64,000 nt of DNA from Chryseobacterium aureum (GTDB lineage Bacteria; Bacteroidota; Bacteroidia; Flavobacteriales; Weeksellaceae). Positions 44,230 to 52,996 of the stretch are shown here, one piece after another; the first letter of the stretch is position 1, and the number at the start of each line of letters is the position of its first letter. The translations under genes and the position numbers were made by a program. The notes beneath the pieces are model-generated. The model did no database searches, was not told the DNA's origin, and saw nothing but the letters and a program-made list of their open reading frames with translations. The stretch is from the NCBI RefSeq assembly GCF_003971235.1, contig NZ_CP034661.1:310001-374000 (forward strand). Direction: 5' to 3'.

Positions 44230-44311
44230 ACAGCAAAATTAAAAAGATTTACCAATTAATGAATAGAAATAATTCACGAAATTTTAATTTTTCCGTCATG
44301 TAAGCTGAAAA

Positions 44312-44342
44312 TTGATATAGGACATAAGTTTTTATATTTTTG
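44312..44342 (+). promoter_or_regulatory. Promoter of the DUF2268-like protease gene
   Basis: A TTG at 44312-44314 and the -7 box TATTTTTG at 44335-44342 are 20 nt apart. The box lies 32 nt before the ATG. Confidence 0.6.
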
Positions 44343-44374
44343 ACCGTTAGATAGCATATATTTAAAAAACTAAC

Positions 44375-45304
44375 ATGAAAACCAGATACATTTTTGCATT
44401 TCTTCCTTTAGCTTTTGGTGTTGCCAAAGCTCAGGCAGAATTTTCCACTGATCCATTAAACGCTGTATTTGAAACTAAAGATACAGACCGTTTCTGGAAA
44501 GCATTTGATACCATGAACAATTCTAAACAAAACCCCTTTACAGATTATATTAAAAATGGATCCCAGGGGGTAAAAGGTTTTATGGAATATAGAATCATCA
44601 ATGCAGATTCTCTATTGACCATGGTGAAAAGAAGAAAAGAAGATTATTTTAAAAGCCGCAATGTACTGGCAGGAATCAACCAGAAAGAAAGACGGATCAA
44701 AGCTGTTTACAGTGCATTGAAGTATTGGTATCCGCAAGCTAAATTCCCGCCCATCTATTTTGTATACGGGAGATTCAATACAGGAGGAACGTTTTCTAAA
44801 AACGGAATTATGATCGGAACAGAAACTCTTCAGAATCTGGATGGTATGGTAGGACTTGTTTCTCATGAGCTGATTCACTTCCAACAGAATATCAAAGGAA
44901 CTGATAACTTGTTAAAATATACATTAAGCGAAGGAAGTGCTGATTTTATCAGCGAATTGGTATCAGGAGAAACCAATAATAGTCCGTTTTATACATATGG
45001 AGAGGTAAATTCTGATAAATTATGCAAAGAATTTGTAACTGCTCTAAAGAAGAATGATTCTATAGATTGGCTTTACGGAACCAGTAAAAAAGATGATCGT
45101 CCTAATGATCTTGGCTATTGGATGGGTTATAAAATTTCTGAGGCGTATTTCAAAAAACAACCGGACAAGCATAAAGCTGTTCAGAATATTTTAAATATCC
45201 AGAATCCTCTTCTGTTTCTTAAAGAAAGCGGCTTTTTGGATCAGTACATCAAACAGTATGTAAAAGAAAATAACATGAGTTTTGAAGACTTTTTTAAAGA
45301 ATAA
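44375..45304 (+). CDS. Exported gluzincin-like zinc protease (DUF2268 type)
   Basis: The 309-residue protein has a signal peptide (to about residue 20) and a zinc site HELIH at 164-168, followed at E186 by EGSADFISEL, the second-glutamate motif of gluzincins. The middle region LKYWYPQAKFPPIYFVYGRF and the GTFSKNGIMIG strand match the DUF2268/predicted Zn-protease layout common in Bacteroidota. Substrate is unknown; it is likely periplasmic. It is a single-gene unit with its own promoter. Confidence 0.75.
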   Translation: MKTRYIFAFLPLAFGVAKAQAEFSTDPLNAVFETKDTDRFWKAFDTMNNSKQNPFTDYIKNGSQGVKGFMEYRIINADSLLTMVKRRKEDYFKSRNVLAGINQKERRIKAVYSALKYWYPQAKFPPIYFVYGRFNTGGTFSKNGIMIGTETLQNLDGMVGLVSHELIHFQQNIKGTDNLLKYTLSEGSADFISELVSGETNNSPFYTYGEVNSDKLCKEFVTALKKNDSIDWLYGTSKKDDRPNDLGYWMGYKISEAYFKKQPDKHKAVQNILNIQNPLLFLKESGFLDQYIKQYVKENNMSFEDFFKE

Positions 45305-45490
45305 TATGGTCTGATATGAGCAATTTAATAATTCTTTTTGCTGGCTCTGTCAAGGTTCAGACTCTTCACAAGATGTGATGCCTACAAATAGAGCTCATTT
45401 TTATATTATAATTTTAAAAGGAATTGATTAGCATAATCAGCAATCAATAAAATTCGAAGCCGCAAATTCTTCTATTCATAGGAAATTAGG

Positions 45491-45498
45491 TAAATTTG
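45491..45498 (+). promoter_or_regulatory. -7 promoter box for gpmI
   Basis: TAAATTTG fits TAnnTTTG and ends 20 nt before the ATG. Confidence 0.55.
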
Positions 45499-45518
45499 TA
45501 TAACAAAAGTTTTACAAA

Positions 45519-47060
45519 ATGTCAAAAAAAGCAATACTGGCCATTCTTGACGGATGGGGATTGGGAACAAACCCTGACGTTTCCGCAATAGATAAAGCAA
45601 ATACACCATTCATAGACAGCTGCTACCAAAAATTTCCACATACCACGCTTGAAGCAAGTGGACTGGCTGTAGGATTACCAGCCGGGCAAATGGGGAATTC
45701 TGAAGTAGGACACATGAACCTTGGAGCCGGAAGAGTAGTATACCAAAACCTGGTAAAACTGAACATGGCCGTTGAAAACGGAACACTGGGTCAGGAAAAA
45801 GTAATTCAGGAAGCTTTTGATTATGCCAAAAAAGAAAATAAAAAAGTACACTTCATCGGACTGGTTTCCAATGGAGGAGTACACTCCCATATCAACCATT
45901 TAAAAGGATTACTGACCGCTGCAAAAGAATTTGGTCTCAATGAGAACGTTTTTGTTCATGCATTTACTGATGGCAGAGACTGTGATCCGCATTCGGGATT
46001 AGGATTTATTGATGAACTTCAGAAGCATATGGAAGCCACTACCGGAAAGCTTGCAACAGTAGTAGGAAGGTATTATGCAATGGACAGAGATAAAAGATGG
46101 GAGCGTGTAAAGCTGGCCTACGGTGCCCTGGTAGAAGGAATAGGAGAACAGACAACAGATGTTCTGGCTACCATTAAAAGGTATTATGATAATAATGTTA
46201 CCGATGAATTCCTGAAACCAATCATTTTAATGAATACTACTGCTACAGGAAATGTAGTACCGGTAGCAAAAATCATTGATAATGACGTAGTAATCTGCTT
46301 CAACTTCCGTACAGACAGAGGTAGAGAGATTACAGAAGTGCTTTCTCAGAAAGATTTCCCGGACTTTGGAATGAAGAAACTGAATCTTTATTACATCACG
46401 CTCACAAACTATGATAAGACCTTCCTGAATGTACAGGTAGTTTTTGATGAAAACGTTTTAACGGAAACAATGGGTGAAATCCTCGAAAAAAATGGAAAAA
46501 CCCAGATCAGAATAGCAGAAACTGAGAAATATCCGCACGTTACCTTCTTTTTCTCAGGAGGAAGAGAAGAAGAGTTTAACGGAGAAAGGAGATTATTGTG
46601 TCCAAGTCCCAAAGATGTTCCTACCTATGACCTTAAGCCGGAAATGTCTGCATATGATATTACCAGTGCAATTGTACCGGAACTGGAGCAGGGCACCGCT
46701 GATTTTGTCTGCTTAAATTTTGCCAATACAGATATGGTAGGGCATACAGGCGTTTTTGAAGCGGCTGTAAAAGCTGCTGAGGTAGTGGATCAGTGCATAG
46801 AAAAAGTAGCAACCGTTGCCTATGAAAACGGATATGCGGTCTTCATTCTTGCCGACCACGGAAATTCCGATGTAATGATGAATCCGGACGGAACACCGAA
46901 TACACAGCACTCCACCAATTTAGTTCCTTTTATTGTGATGGATAAAGACCATACCTGGAATGTAAAACCAGGAAAACTGGGAGACGTAGCTCCTACAATC
47001 CTTAAGGTAATGGGCGTTGAAATACCGGATGCAATGACAGGAGATGTTCTGGTTAATTAA
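45519..47060 (+). CDS. gpmI: 2,3-bisphosphoglycerate-independent phosphoglycerate mutase
   Basis: The 513-residue cytosolic enzyme interconverts 3- and 2-phosphoglycerate in glycolysis and gluconeogenesis using two manganese ions. It has the alkaline-phosphatase superfamily metal residues (D11 in ILDGWG, and the phospho-serine S61 in GNSEVGHMNLG), the substrate loop DGRDCDPHSG, and the C-terminal ADHGNSDVM and TQHSTNLVPF ligands. Length is standard. It has its own promoter and a strong terminator, and no other glycolytic gene is adjacent. Confidence 0.97.
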   Translation: MSKKAILAILDGWGLGTNPDVSAIDKANTPFIDSCYQKFPHTTLEASGLAVGLPAGQMGNSEVGHMNLGAGRVVYQNLVKLNMAVENGTLGQEKVIQEAFDYAKKENKKVHFIGLVSNGGVHSHINHLKGLLTAAKEFGLNENVFVHAFTDGRDCDPHSGLGFIDELQKHMEATTGKLATVVGRYYAMDRDKRWERVKLAYGALVEGIGEQTTDVLATIKRYYDNNVTDEFLKPIILMNTTATGNVVPVAKIIDNDVVICFNFRTDRGREITEVLSQKDFPDFGMKKLNLYYITLTNYDKTFLNVQVVFDENVLTETMGEILEKNGKTQIRIAETEKYPHVTFFFSGGREEEFNGERRLLCPSPKDVPTYDLKPEMSAYDITSAIVPELEQGTADFVCLNFANTDMVGHTGVFEAAVKAAEVVDQCIEKVATVAYENGYAVFILADHGNSDVMMNPDGTPNTQHSTNLVPFIVMDKDHTWNVKPGKLGDVAPTILKVMGVEIPDAMTGDVLVN

Positions 47061-47078
47061 AATTCAATAATATTGTCT

Positions 47079-47114
47079 AAAAAATGCCGTTATACTTTTA
47101 TAGCGGCATTTTTT
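47079..47114 (+). terminator. Terminator of gpmI
   Basis: A 16-bp stem with one G-U pair (47079-47094 with 47099-47114) has a 4-nt loop and ends in a run of eight Ts. Confidence 0.85.
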
Positions 47115-47180
47115 TTATGACTTATGTCAGATAATATATGACTTGCATACATTATTATGCGCCAAATAATAAATAAATCA

Positions 47181-47188
47181 TATCTTTG
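47181..47188 (+). promoter_or_regulatory. -7 promoter box for the acyl-ACP desaturase gene
   Basis: TATCTTTG fits TAnnTTTG. It lies downstream of the earlier ATG at 47157 and 22 nt before ATG 47211, which decides the start. Confidence 0.6.
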
Positions 47189-47210
47189 TAAATTAAAACT
47201 GAATAGTAAA

Positions 47211-48188
47211 ATGTATCAAAAGCTTGTAAGGAAAGAAGTAATGGGATTATTGGAAAAGGAAGTAAGTTCTTTTCTTGATAAATTTTTAACGCCAATTGAA
47301 AAAATATGGCAGCCTTCCGATTATTTACCAGATCCTTCAAGTGATGAATTCAAACATGATTTAGAAGAAATTCAGACTTTTGCCCGTGAAATGCCTTACG
47401 ATCTTTTTGTAACCCTTATCGGAGACTGTATTACAGAAGAAGCACTTCCTTCCTATGAATCTTGGTTAATGGGAGTGGACGGAATTAATCAGGAAGAAAA
47501 AGTAGGCTGGGCCAACTGGGTAAGAGCATGGACTGCTGAAGAAAACAGACACGGAGATTTATTAAACAAATATCTTTATCTGTGCGGAAGAGTCAACATG
47601 AGAGAAGTGGAAATCACAACCCAATATCTTATCAATGACGGTTTTGACTTGGGGACAAGTATGGATCCGTACAGAAACTTCATTTATACAAGCTTCCAGG
47701 AAACAGCTACCAATATCTCTCACAGAAGAGTAGGAACCTTAGCAAAACAGTCCGGAAACGGAAAACTGGCTAAAATGTGCGGGGTAATTGCGGCAGACGA
47801 AGCAAGACACGCTAAAGCATACAAGCATTTCGTAGCAAAAATCCTTGAAGTAGACCCTTCAGAAATGATTCTGGCATTCGAAGATATGATGCGTAAGAAA
47901 ATTGTAATGCCTGCCCACTTAATGAGACAGTCCGGACAAAAAGCAGGAGAGCTTTGGGGGCATTTTTCAGATGCTGCACAAAGATGTATGGTGTACACTG
48001 GTCAGGATTATATTAACATTATGAAAGACCTTTTGGATGAATGGAAAATAGAGCATGTAAAGGGTCTTACAGAAAAAGCAGAAAAAGCTCAGGAATACCT
48101 GATGAAGCTTCCTGCAAGACTTCAGAAGATCACAGACAGGGTTGCTACACCAGATCTTCAGTTCCAGTTTAGCTGGGTAAAAAGTTAA
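47211..48188 (+). CDS. Acyl-[acyl-carrier-protein] desaturase (ferritin-like di-iron)
   Basis: The start at 47211 (MYQKLVRKEVMGLLEK) is fixed by the promoter box; the upstream start would precede transcription. The 325-residue protein has the di-iron ligands of the soluble stearoyl-ACP desaturase family: TEEALPSY, EENRHGDLL and ADEARHAKAYKHF, with the ETATNISHRR helix between. It would insert a cis double bond in acyl-ACP to adjust membrane fluidity. An electron-donor ferredoxin is not nearby. It is monocistronic and ends at a hairpin. Confidence 0.9.
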   Translation: MYQKLVRKEVMGLLEKEVSSFLDKFLTPIEKIWQPSDYLPDPSSDEFKHDLEEIQTFAREMPYDLFVTLIGDCITEEALPSYESWLMGVDGINQEEKVGWANWVRAWTAEENRHGDLLNKYLYLCGRVNMREVEITTQYLINDGFDLGTSMDPYRNFIYTSFQETATNISHRRVGTLAKQSGNGKLAKMCGVIAADEARHAKAYKHFVAKILEVDPSEMILAFEDMMRKKIVMPAHLMRQSGQKAGELWGHFSDAAQRCMVYTGQDYINIMKDLLDEWKIEHVKGLTEKAEKAQEYLMKLPARLQKITDRVATPDLQFQFSWVKS

Positions 48189-48224
48189 TGAGAATCTATA
48201 GATTTTTTAAAATATAAAACTAAT

Positions 48225-48254
48225 GAGTGCCTTTCTTTTCGGCACTCTTTTTTA
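48225..48254 (+). terminator. Terminator of the desaturase gene
   Basis: A 7-bp stem (GAGTGCC with GGCACTC) and 9-nt T-rich loop are followed by seven Ts. Confidence 0.8.
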
Positions 48255-48259
48255 TTTCT

Positions 48260-48267
48260 TATCTTTG
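48260..48267 (+). promoter_or_regulatory. -7 promoter box for the BT0820-like HAD gene
   Basis: TATCTTTG fits TAnnTTTG and lies 21 nt before the ATG, just after the desaturase terminator. Confidence 0.6.
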
Positions 48268-48288
48268 CAAAGCTAAAAAAAGAACAAA

Positions 48289-48720
48289 ATGTTAAATAAT
48301 AAAAAGATTGCTGTTGACTTTGACGGAACGATTGTAGATGACGCATACCCGGCAATTGGAAAACCAAAAACCTTTGCGTTCGAAACGTTGAAAAGACTTC
48401 AGGCTGAAGGTTTCAGACTTATTCTCTGGACATACAGACACGGAAGGGCATTAGATGAAGCCGTAGAATTCTGCCAGAAAAACGGGATAGAATTTTATGC
48501 CGTGAATTCAAGTTTTGAAGGAGAAGTTTTTGATCCTGAAACCCAATCCAGAAAATTAGATGCAGACTGGTTTATTGATGACAGAAATTTAGGCGGTTTC
48601 CCGGGATGGGGTGAGATCTACAACATTATACAGGAAAGAATAGAATTCCGTGTAGAAGGAAAAGAAGTTCTTGCCTATTCAAAACTTAAAAAAGAAAAGA
48701 AAAAAGGACTTTTTTGGTAA
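48289..48720 (+). CDS. Small HAD-superfamily hydrolase (BT0820-like)
   Basis: The 143-residue protein starts with the HAD nucleophile motif KKIAVDFDGTIVDD and has LILWTYRHGRALDEAVEFC (motif II region) and WFIDDRNLGG (motif IV acids). This compact cap-less form matches the Bacteroides BT0820 group, whose substrate is unknown. It is a cytosolic phosphatase by family. Its own promoter lies between it and the desaturase terminator. Downstream is a repeat-bearing gap before map. Confidence 0.8.
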   Translation: MLNNKKIAVDFDGTIVDDAYPAIGKPKTFAFETLKRLQAEGFRLILWTYRHGRALDEAVEFCQKNGIEFYAVNSSFEGEVFDPETQSRKLDADWFIDDRNLGGFPGWGEIYNIIQERIEFRVEGKEVLAYSKLKKEKKKGLFW

Positions 48721-48728
48721 GAGAGAAA

Positions 48729-48860
48729 TTAGAAGCTAGATATTAGAAATTAGTTTTAATAGCAAATCAAAGCTTCTGTTTTTTATCAGAAAGAGTTTAT
48801 AGATGTTATAATATAGAAATACACATAACGCTGTAATCTAGCTTCTAACATCTAATATCT
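48729..48860. repeat. Inverted-repeat element between the HAD gene and map
   Basis: The 12-nt arm TTAGAAGCTAGA (48729-48740) is perfectly inverted at 48837-48848, and AGATATTAGA (48738-48747) is inverted at 48851-48860. The gap is built from TTAGA/CTAAT repeats and has no gene. Confidence 0.6.
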
Positions 48861-48875
48861 AACATCTATACAATA

Positions 48876-49685
48876 ATGATTCAATTAAAAACGATAGACG
48901 AATTGCGTCTGATGAAGGAGAGCGCCCGACTGGTTTCTAAAACGTTGGGAATGTTGGCAAAAGAAATTAAACCGGGGATTACTACCTTATATTTAGATAA
49001 ACTGGCGCATGATTTTATTAAAGATCATGGGGCAGAACCTGCATTCTTAGGATACGGAGGGTTTCCAAACTCACTTTGTATCTCTCCGAATGAGCAGGTG
49101 GTTCACGGTTTTCCAAACAATGACATCATCAAAGAAGGTGATGTGCTTTCAGTTGACTGCGGAGCCATTCTGAATGGTTTTGTAGGAGACCATGCCTACA
49201 CTTTTGAAATCGGAGAAGTAAAACCTGAGGTTAAAAAATTACTGCAGGTTACCAAAGAATCTCTATATAAAGGAATTGAGCAGTGTGTAAGAGGAAAAAG
49301 AATAGGAGACATCTCCCATGCGATCCAGGCACATTGTGAAAAGGAAGGATATGGAGTGGTACGAGAGCTTGTAGGACACGGATTAGGTAGAAAAATGCAT
49401 GAAGATCCACAGGTCCCTAACTACGGAAGACAGGGAAGCGGAAAAGTAATTAAAGACGGTTTAGCAATCGCTATCGAGCCAATGGTTAACATGGGAACTG
49501 AAAAAGTGAAGTTTCATAATGATGGATGGACGGTAACTACTTTAGATAACATGCCATCTGCCCATTTCGAACATGATGTGGCTGTGATCAACGGTAAACC
49601 GGTATTGCTTTCAACATTTGAATATGTATACGAAGCTCTGGGCATTGTAAGTGACGAAGAAAAGCAGTTCCAACTGGATTTTTAA
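48876..49685 (+). CDS. map: Type I methionine aminopeptidase
   Basis: The 269-residue enzyme removes the initiator methionine from new proteins. Metal ligands and substrate histidine are visible: H77 (VVHGF), D94 (SVDCGAIL), D105 (GDHAYTF), the VGHGLGRKMHEDP histidine, AIEPMVNMGT, and the final FEHDVAV glutamate. Length is standard for type Ia. The stop overlaps the start of the methyltransferase gene (TAATG), so both are translated from one message. No promoter box was seen in the repeat-rich gap upstream. Confidence 0.96.
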   Translation: MIQLKTIDELRLMKESARLVSKTLGMLAKEIKPGITTLYLDKLAHDFIKDHGAEPAFLGYGGFPNSLCISPNEQVVHGFPNNDIIKEGDVLSVDCGAILNGFVGDHAYTFEIGEVKPEVKKLLQVTKESLYKGIEQCVRGKRIGDISHAIQAHCEKEGYGVVRELVGHGLGRKMHEDPQVPNYGRQGSGKVIKDGLAIAIEPMVNMGTEKVKFHNDGWTVTTLDNMPSAHFEHDVAVINGKPVLLSTFEYVYEALGIVSDEEKQFQLDF

Positions 49686-50452
49686 TGAAAAAGGTAACGA
49701 AGCTTTTACTGAATAAAATTCCACGTCCAATGCTTATTAAAATGAGCATCTGGGCAAGACCGCTTATTTATCAGTTTTTCAAAGGAGATCAGTTTTATGA
49801 TCCCATTGACGGCAGGTCTTACAGAAAATTCCTTCCCTACGGATATGGAAAACAAAGAGAAAATGCATTGTCTCCGGGAACTTTAAGTTTGGAGAGACAC
49901 CGTCAGATGTGGCTGTATCTTCAGAACGAAACTGATTTTTTTATTAAAAATTATAAAGTTCTGCATATTGCTCCCGAACAGGAATTTTTAAGAAAATTTA
50001 AAAGGATGAGCAATCTGAATTATATTTCAGCAGACCTGTATTCTCCCATTGTGGATGTGAAAGCAGATATCCTGGATCTCCCTTTCGAAAATGATAGTTT
50101 TGATATTATCTTCTGTAACCATGTTCTGGAACATATTGAAGATGATGCAAAAGCAATGAGCGAGCTTTACAGGGTAATGAAACCCGGCGGATGGGGAATT
50201 CTTCAGGTTCCGATGAAAAATTCACTGGAAAAAACCTATGAAGATTTCAGCATTAAAGATCCGAAAGAACGTCAGAAGCACTTCGGGCAGTATGATCACG
50301 TCCGCTGGTACGGAATGGATTATTTTGACCGGCTGAGAAAAGCAGGTTTCGAAATAGAGCCCAATTTCTACTCCCAGAAATTCTCTGAAGAAGAAATAAA
50401 AAAATATGGATTAAGACATAATGAGATCTTACCTGTAGTCTATAAAAAATAA
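49685..50452 (+). CDS. Class I SAM-dependent methyltransferase of unknown target
   Basis: The 255-residue protein has a methyltransferase type 11 core. VLHIAPEQEF is a modified motif I with little glycine, ISADLYSPIVDVKADILDLPF includes the acidic residue and motif II, and FDIIFCNHVLEHIEDD and VMKPGGWGILQVP are typical. Around it lie an N-terminal RSYRKFLPYGYGKQREN segment and a C-terminal FGQYDHVRWYG. Related proteins are often linked with cell-surface glycan genes, but here the partner is map. Overlap with map by one base indicates coupling. Confidence 0.82.
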   Translation: MKKVTKLLLNKIPRPMLIKMSIWARPLIYQFFKGDQFYDPIDGRSYRKFLPYGYGKQRENALSPGTLSLERHRQMWLYLQNETDFFIKNYKVLHIAPEQEFLRKFKRMSNLNYISADLYSPIVDVKADILDLPFENDSFDIIFCNHVLEHIEDDAKAMSELYRVMKPGGWGILQVPMKNSLEKTYEDFSIKDPKERQKHFGQYDHVRWYGMDYFDRLRKAGFEIEPNFYSQKFSEEEIKKYGLRHNEILPVVYKK

Positions 50453-50455
50453 AAT

Positions 50456-50488
50456 AAACCCCGTTTCAACTATTGAGACGGGGTTTTT
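50456..50488. terminator. Bidirectional terminator after the methyltransferase gene
   Basis: A 14-bp stem with one G-U pair (50456-50469 with 50473-50486) and loop CTA runs into a T tract and also serves the convergent T9SS gene. Confidence 0.82.
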
Positions 50489-50506
50489 ATAGGATTTATC
50501 CTGTTT

Positions 50507-51214
50507 TTATTCTTTGGTAAAAGGATAGGATTTATAATTTTCCAGGGTTAAAATATATTGTCCTTTTTGAAAAAGACTGGTGTCTATTGATAGGGAAGCA
50601 TCAGTGGTCAAGGTTTCGAATACCAGTTTTCCAGATAAGTCGTAAATCTTAAGGGGAAGCCTTTTCTCAATATTTTCCAGATGTAAAACATTCTTTACAG
50701 GATTCGGATATGTTTTGAAGGTTTTCTTTCCGGCCGTTTCTTGAGTACTTAGCTGCGATGTATTGTTATAATAGATTTTGTTTCCGGAAGGGTCTGTCAT
50801 CACCAGGGTTTTCACATTACCATTAGTTGTTATTTGGTAGCTGTATACAGATCCGTAAGCTCCTAAGCCATAAATATCACAGTTTTTCTGGTCATAGGCA
50901 CGAACAGGGGCTGCATTTCCTCCGTTATAGAACAAAAGAGTACATGAACTTGCTGTTTTAATAAGGTTATTACCTCCGGGCATGACTCCGAAACTCATCA
51001 TAGAGGTATTATAATATCTGGAATTAATCACATAGCTTGTACCGCCTGCGGAATTGAATGTAGTAGCAGGAACGCCGTTGTCAATTAAAGGAGTATTGGT
51101 TGTCTGTCCGCTGCTTGTTACCATTTTGGAAATATACCAGCTGTTGGAAAGTAATTCAGAGGTTTGCTGGGCAGTCAGTACACTTCCTGCTAAAAGAAAT
51201 AGTAATTTTTTCAT
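50507..51214 (-). CDS. Small secreted protein with T9SS sorting domain
   Basis: The 235-residue protein has a signal peptide (MKKLLFLLAGSVLTAQ), a central lipocalin-like stretch (SNSWYISKMVTSSGQT, with YYNTSMMSFGV and two cysteines) and a type A T9SS domain starting at YPNPVKNVLHLEN. The N-terminal part resembles small secreted proteins that pair WYI/KM strands with a one-domain barrel, of unknown function. A -7 box lies 17 nt upstream. Confidence 0.75.
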   Translation of the reverse strand: MKKLLFLLAGSVLTAQQTSELLSNSWYISKMVTSSGQTTNTPLIDNGVPATTFNSAGGTSYVINSRYYNTSMMSFGVMPGGNNLIKTASSCTLLFYNGGNAAPVRAYDQKNCDIYGLGAYGSVYSYQITTNGNVKTLVMTDPSGNKIYYNNTSQLSTQETAGKKTFKTYPNPVKNVLHLENIEKRLPLKIYDLSGKLVFETLTTDASLSIDTSLFQKGQYILTLENYKSYPFTKE

Positions 51215-51231
51215 GAGTTATAAGTTTATGG

Positions 51232-51239
51232 CAAAGATA
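51232..51239 (-). promoter_or_regulatory. -7 promoter box for the small T9SS protein gene
   Basis: On the minus strand the bases read TATCTTTG, a perfect TAnnTTTG, 18 nt before the ATG. Confidence 0.55.
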
Positions 51240-51291
51240 TAAAACATTTCCTTTTTCCCGTTTAAAATCAGTCTGATCAATAAAATAGTAA

Positions 51292-51318
51292 AAACCGCCT
51301 TCATAGCGAAGACGGTTT
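51292..51318 (-). terminator. Terminator of the SugE-type gene
   Basis: An 11-position stem with one mismatch (AAACCG-x-CTTC with GAAG-x-CGGTTT) is followed on the minus strand by a T run. Confidence 0.7.
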
Positions 51319-51352
51319 CCATTTTTAACTATAGATAAAAGTTGATGCTTTT

Positions 51353-51685
51353 TTAATGAGAGGAAGAAACAGCTTTTAAGCCTACCACAGAACCAATAAG
51401 CGTTACAATAAAGAACACTCTCCAAAAGCTTACAGGATCTTTAAAGAAAATAATTCCCATTAAAGCAGTTCCCACAGCGCCAATTCCTGTCCAAACGGCA
51501 TAAGCAGTACCAATAGGCAGTGTCTGAGTGGCTTTGATCAGCAAAAGCATACTGATTGTCATTGTTACCAGAAAACCGGCATACCACAGATACATTTCAG
51601 TTCCTGACGTCTCTTTTGCCTTTCCCAGGCATGATGCAAAGGCAACTTCAAACAATCCCGCGATAACTAATATAATCCAATTCAT
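51353..51685 (-). CDS. sugE: Small multidrug resistance family exporter, SugE/Gdx type
   Basis: The ATG at 51685 gives MNWIILVIAGLFEVAFASCLG and a 110-residue, four-helix protein; the longer frame has no matching homologous N-terminus. Key features are the membrane glutamate E13 (GLFEVAF) and GTAYAVWTGIGAVGTA, which marks the SugE/Gdx subgroup that exports guanidinium rather than the broad EmrE group. It would act in the inner membrane as a dimer, exchanging protons. I saw no guanidine riboswitch upstream. Confidence 0.85.
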   Translation of the reverse strand: MNWIILVIAGLFEVAFASCLGKAKETSGTEMYLWYAGFLVTMTISMLLLIKATQTLPIGTAYAVWTGIGAVGTALMGIIFFKDPVSFWRVFFIVTLIGSVVGLKAVSSSH

Positions 51686-51710
51686 TTTTTTAATTTTTCT
51701 ACTGCAAATT

Positions 51711-52262
51711 TCAGAATTTGAACGGAGAAAAAATTTTACAATTGTTAAAAAATAAAAATGTGGAGAGATTGAAGAGAGGAAGAAAGGAAGATGGGAGCTG
51801 GAAGAAGTAAAAAAACAATACTGGTCTATCAATAGGGGCGGACTTTAGTCCGCTCGCTCTCAATATAAATACGTATTCCTCCGGCTTTAGCCAAAACACA
51901 AGAATTTTTAAATATTTCAATTCTTAAAACCTAAAGTTGGAAGATGGAGGATGGAAGAATGAAGCTGGAAGTAAATTCAGCGCTATATTAATAGGAGTGG
52001 ACTTTACTCCGCTCCCAAGAATACAAAGTAACTCATTGGGTGTTAGCCAAAACATAAGAATTTTTAAATATTTCAATTCTTAAAATCTAAAGTTGGAAGT
52101 TGGAGGAGGGAAGAAAGAAGCTATGACAGTCCATTAAAGAATCTTTCTCATTTTTTATTAATTAATGATTCTAAGAACTTTATCAAAAAAAGGGTTGCCA
52201 ATTATTATATGAGACAATAACTTCCATCTTCATTCTTCCTGCTTCCATCCTCAAAACCGGAA
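51711..52262. repeat. Repeat-filled intergenic region of about 550 bp
   Basis: The region holds two direct copies of a mobile-looking unit, offset by about 156-159 bp (copy B from 51831, copy C from 51990). Each starts AATAGG with a palindromic GGACTTTA-type module and ends with the GGCTTTAGCCAAAAC core; a 30-nt block at 51900-51929 is identical to 52056-52085 and can itself form a hairpin. Purine-rich GGAAGATGGAGG-type repeats flank both copies, and an inverted version lies at 52224-52256. No gene is present. Confidence 0.7.
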
Positions 52263-52826
52263 TTACTTTATTTCCGCCCTGATTCTACTTAAACTCACCT
52301 GTGTAATCCCAAGATAAGACGCAATATAACCCAATTGAACTCTTTTCAGCAAGTCCGGCTGGTAGGTGATAATATCTTTATAACGTTCCAACGAAGTTTT
52401 GAACTGTCGGGAAATAATTAATTCTTCTGATTTTATCATTTCTGCTTCCGCCAGTTTCCTTCCCCAGTTGGCAATATGAATGTCTTCATTGAAGAGTTTT
52501 CTGAGACTTTCAGTTTCCATTCTGTACAGATCGCAGTCTTCCAGCAGCTCAATACTTTCATAACCGGGCTTGTCCTCCACATAGCTTTTCATAGAAAGAA
52601 TGCACTGACCTTCACTTCCGAACCAGAATGTAATATCGTTGTCAGCAGTTGAAGAATAGGCGCGTGCAATCCCTTTTCTTATAAAATAAAGATAGGGAAT
52701 CACTTTATCGGCTTCCATCAGACAAAAGCCTTTAGGATACGAAACTTCCGTAATATATTCTTTTAAACTGTTTTTAGATGCTTCGGGAAGTAGGTAAACC
52801 TTGTCAAGAATCTGGTCTATATTCAT
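52263..52826 (-). CDS. Crp/Fnr-family transcriptional regulator
   Basis: The 187-residue protein has a cyclic-nucleotide-binding-like N-domain (about 10-120, with the LMEADKVIPYLYFIRKGIARAY core) and a C-terminal winged helix ending QLGYIASYLGITQVSLSRIRAE. The ligand-binding residues of true cAMP receptors are not conserved, so the signal is unknown. It fits the common Bacteroidota group of stand-alone Crp-like regulators. A -7 box lies 20 nt upstream. It is divergent from era. Confidence 0.85.
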   Translation of the reverse strand: MNIDQILDKVYLLPEASKNSLKEYITEVSYPKGFCLMEADKVIPYLYFIRKGIARAYSSTADNDITFWFGSEGQCILSMKSYVEDKPGYESIELLEDCDLYRMETESLRKLFNEDIHIANWGRKLAEAEMIKSEELIISRQFKTSLERYKDIITYQPDLLKRVQLGYIASYLGITQVSLSRIRAEIK

Positions 52827-52845
52827 AAAGATGAATTCTAATAGT

Positions 52846-52853
52846 CAAAAGTA
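52846..52853 (-). promoter_or_regulatory. -7 promoter box for the Crp-family gene
   Basis: On the minus strand the bases read TACTTTTG, a perfect TAnnTTTG, 20 nt before the start. Confidence 0.55.
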
Positions 52854-52996
52854 TTGGTTTTAACTAATGCAATACAAAATTATAGGGTAGTTTTTGTAAT
52901 AAATATGATCATAAAGGGAATCACAATTATTCCGGATTCAATATAATTGTTGTCAGAATCACATGGGAAAGTGCTGAAAGTCTCCTTCTTCCGGAA

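Noticed and set aside
51686-51760. Guanidine riboswitch upstream of the SugE-type gene
   Set aside because: The short leader shows none of the conserved guanidine-riboswitch sequence or a matching fold.
52850-52990. tRNA or other structured RNA gene in the Crp/era gap
   Set aside because: No cloverleaf, T-loop or CCA-type end could be found; only a simple hairpin is present.
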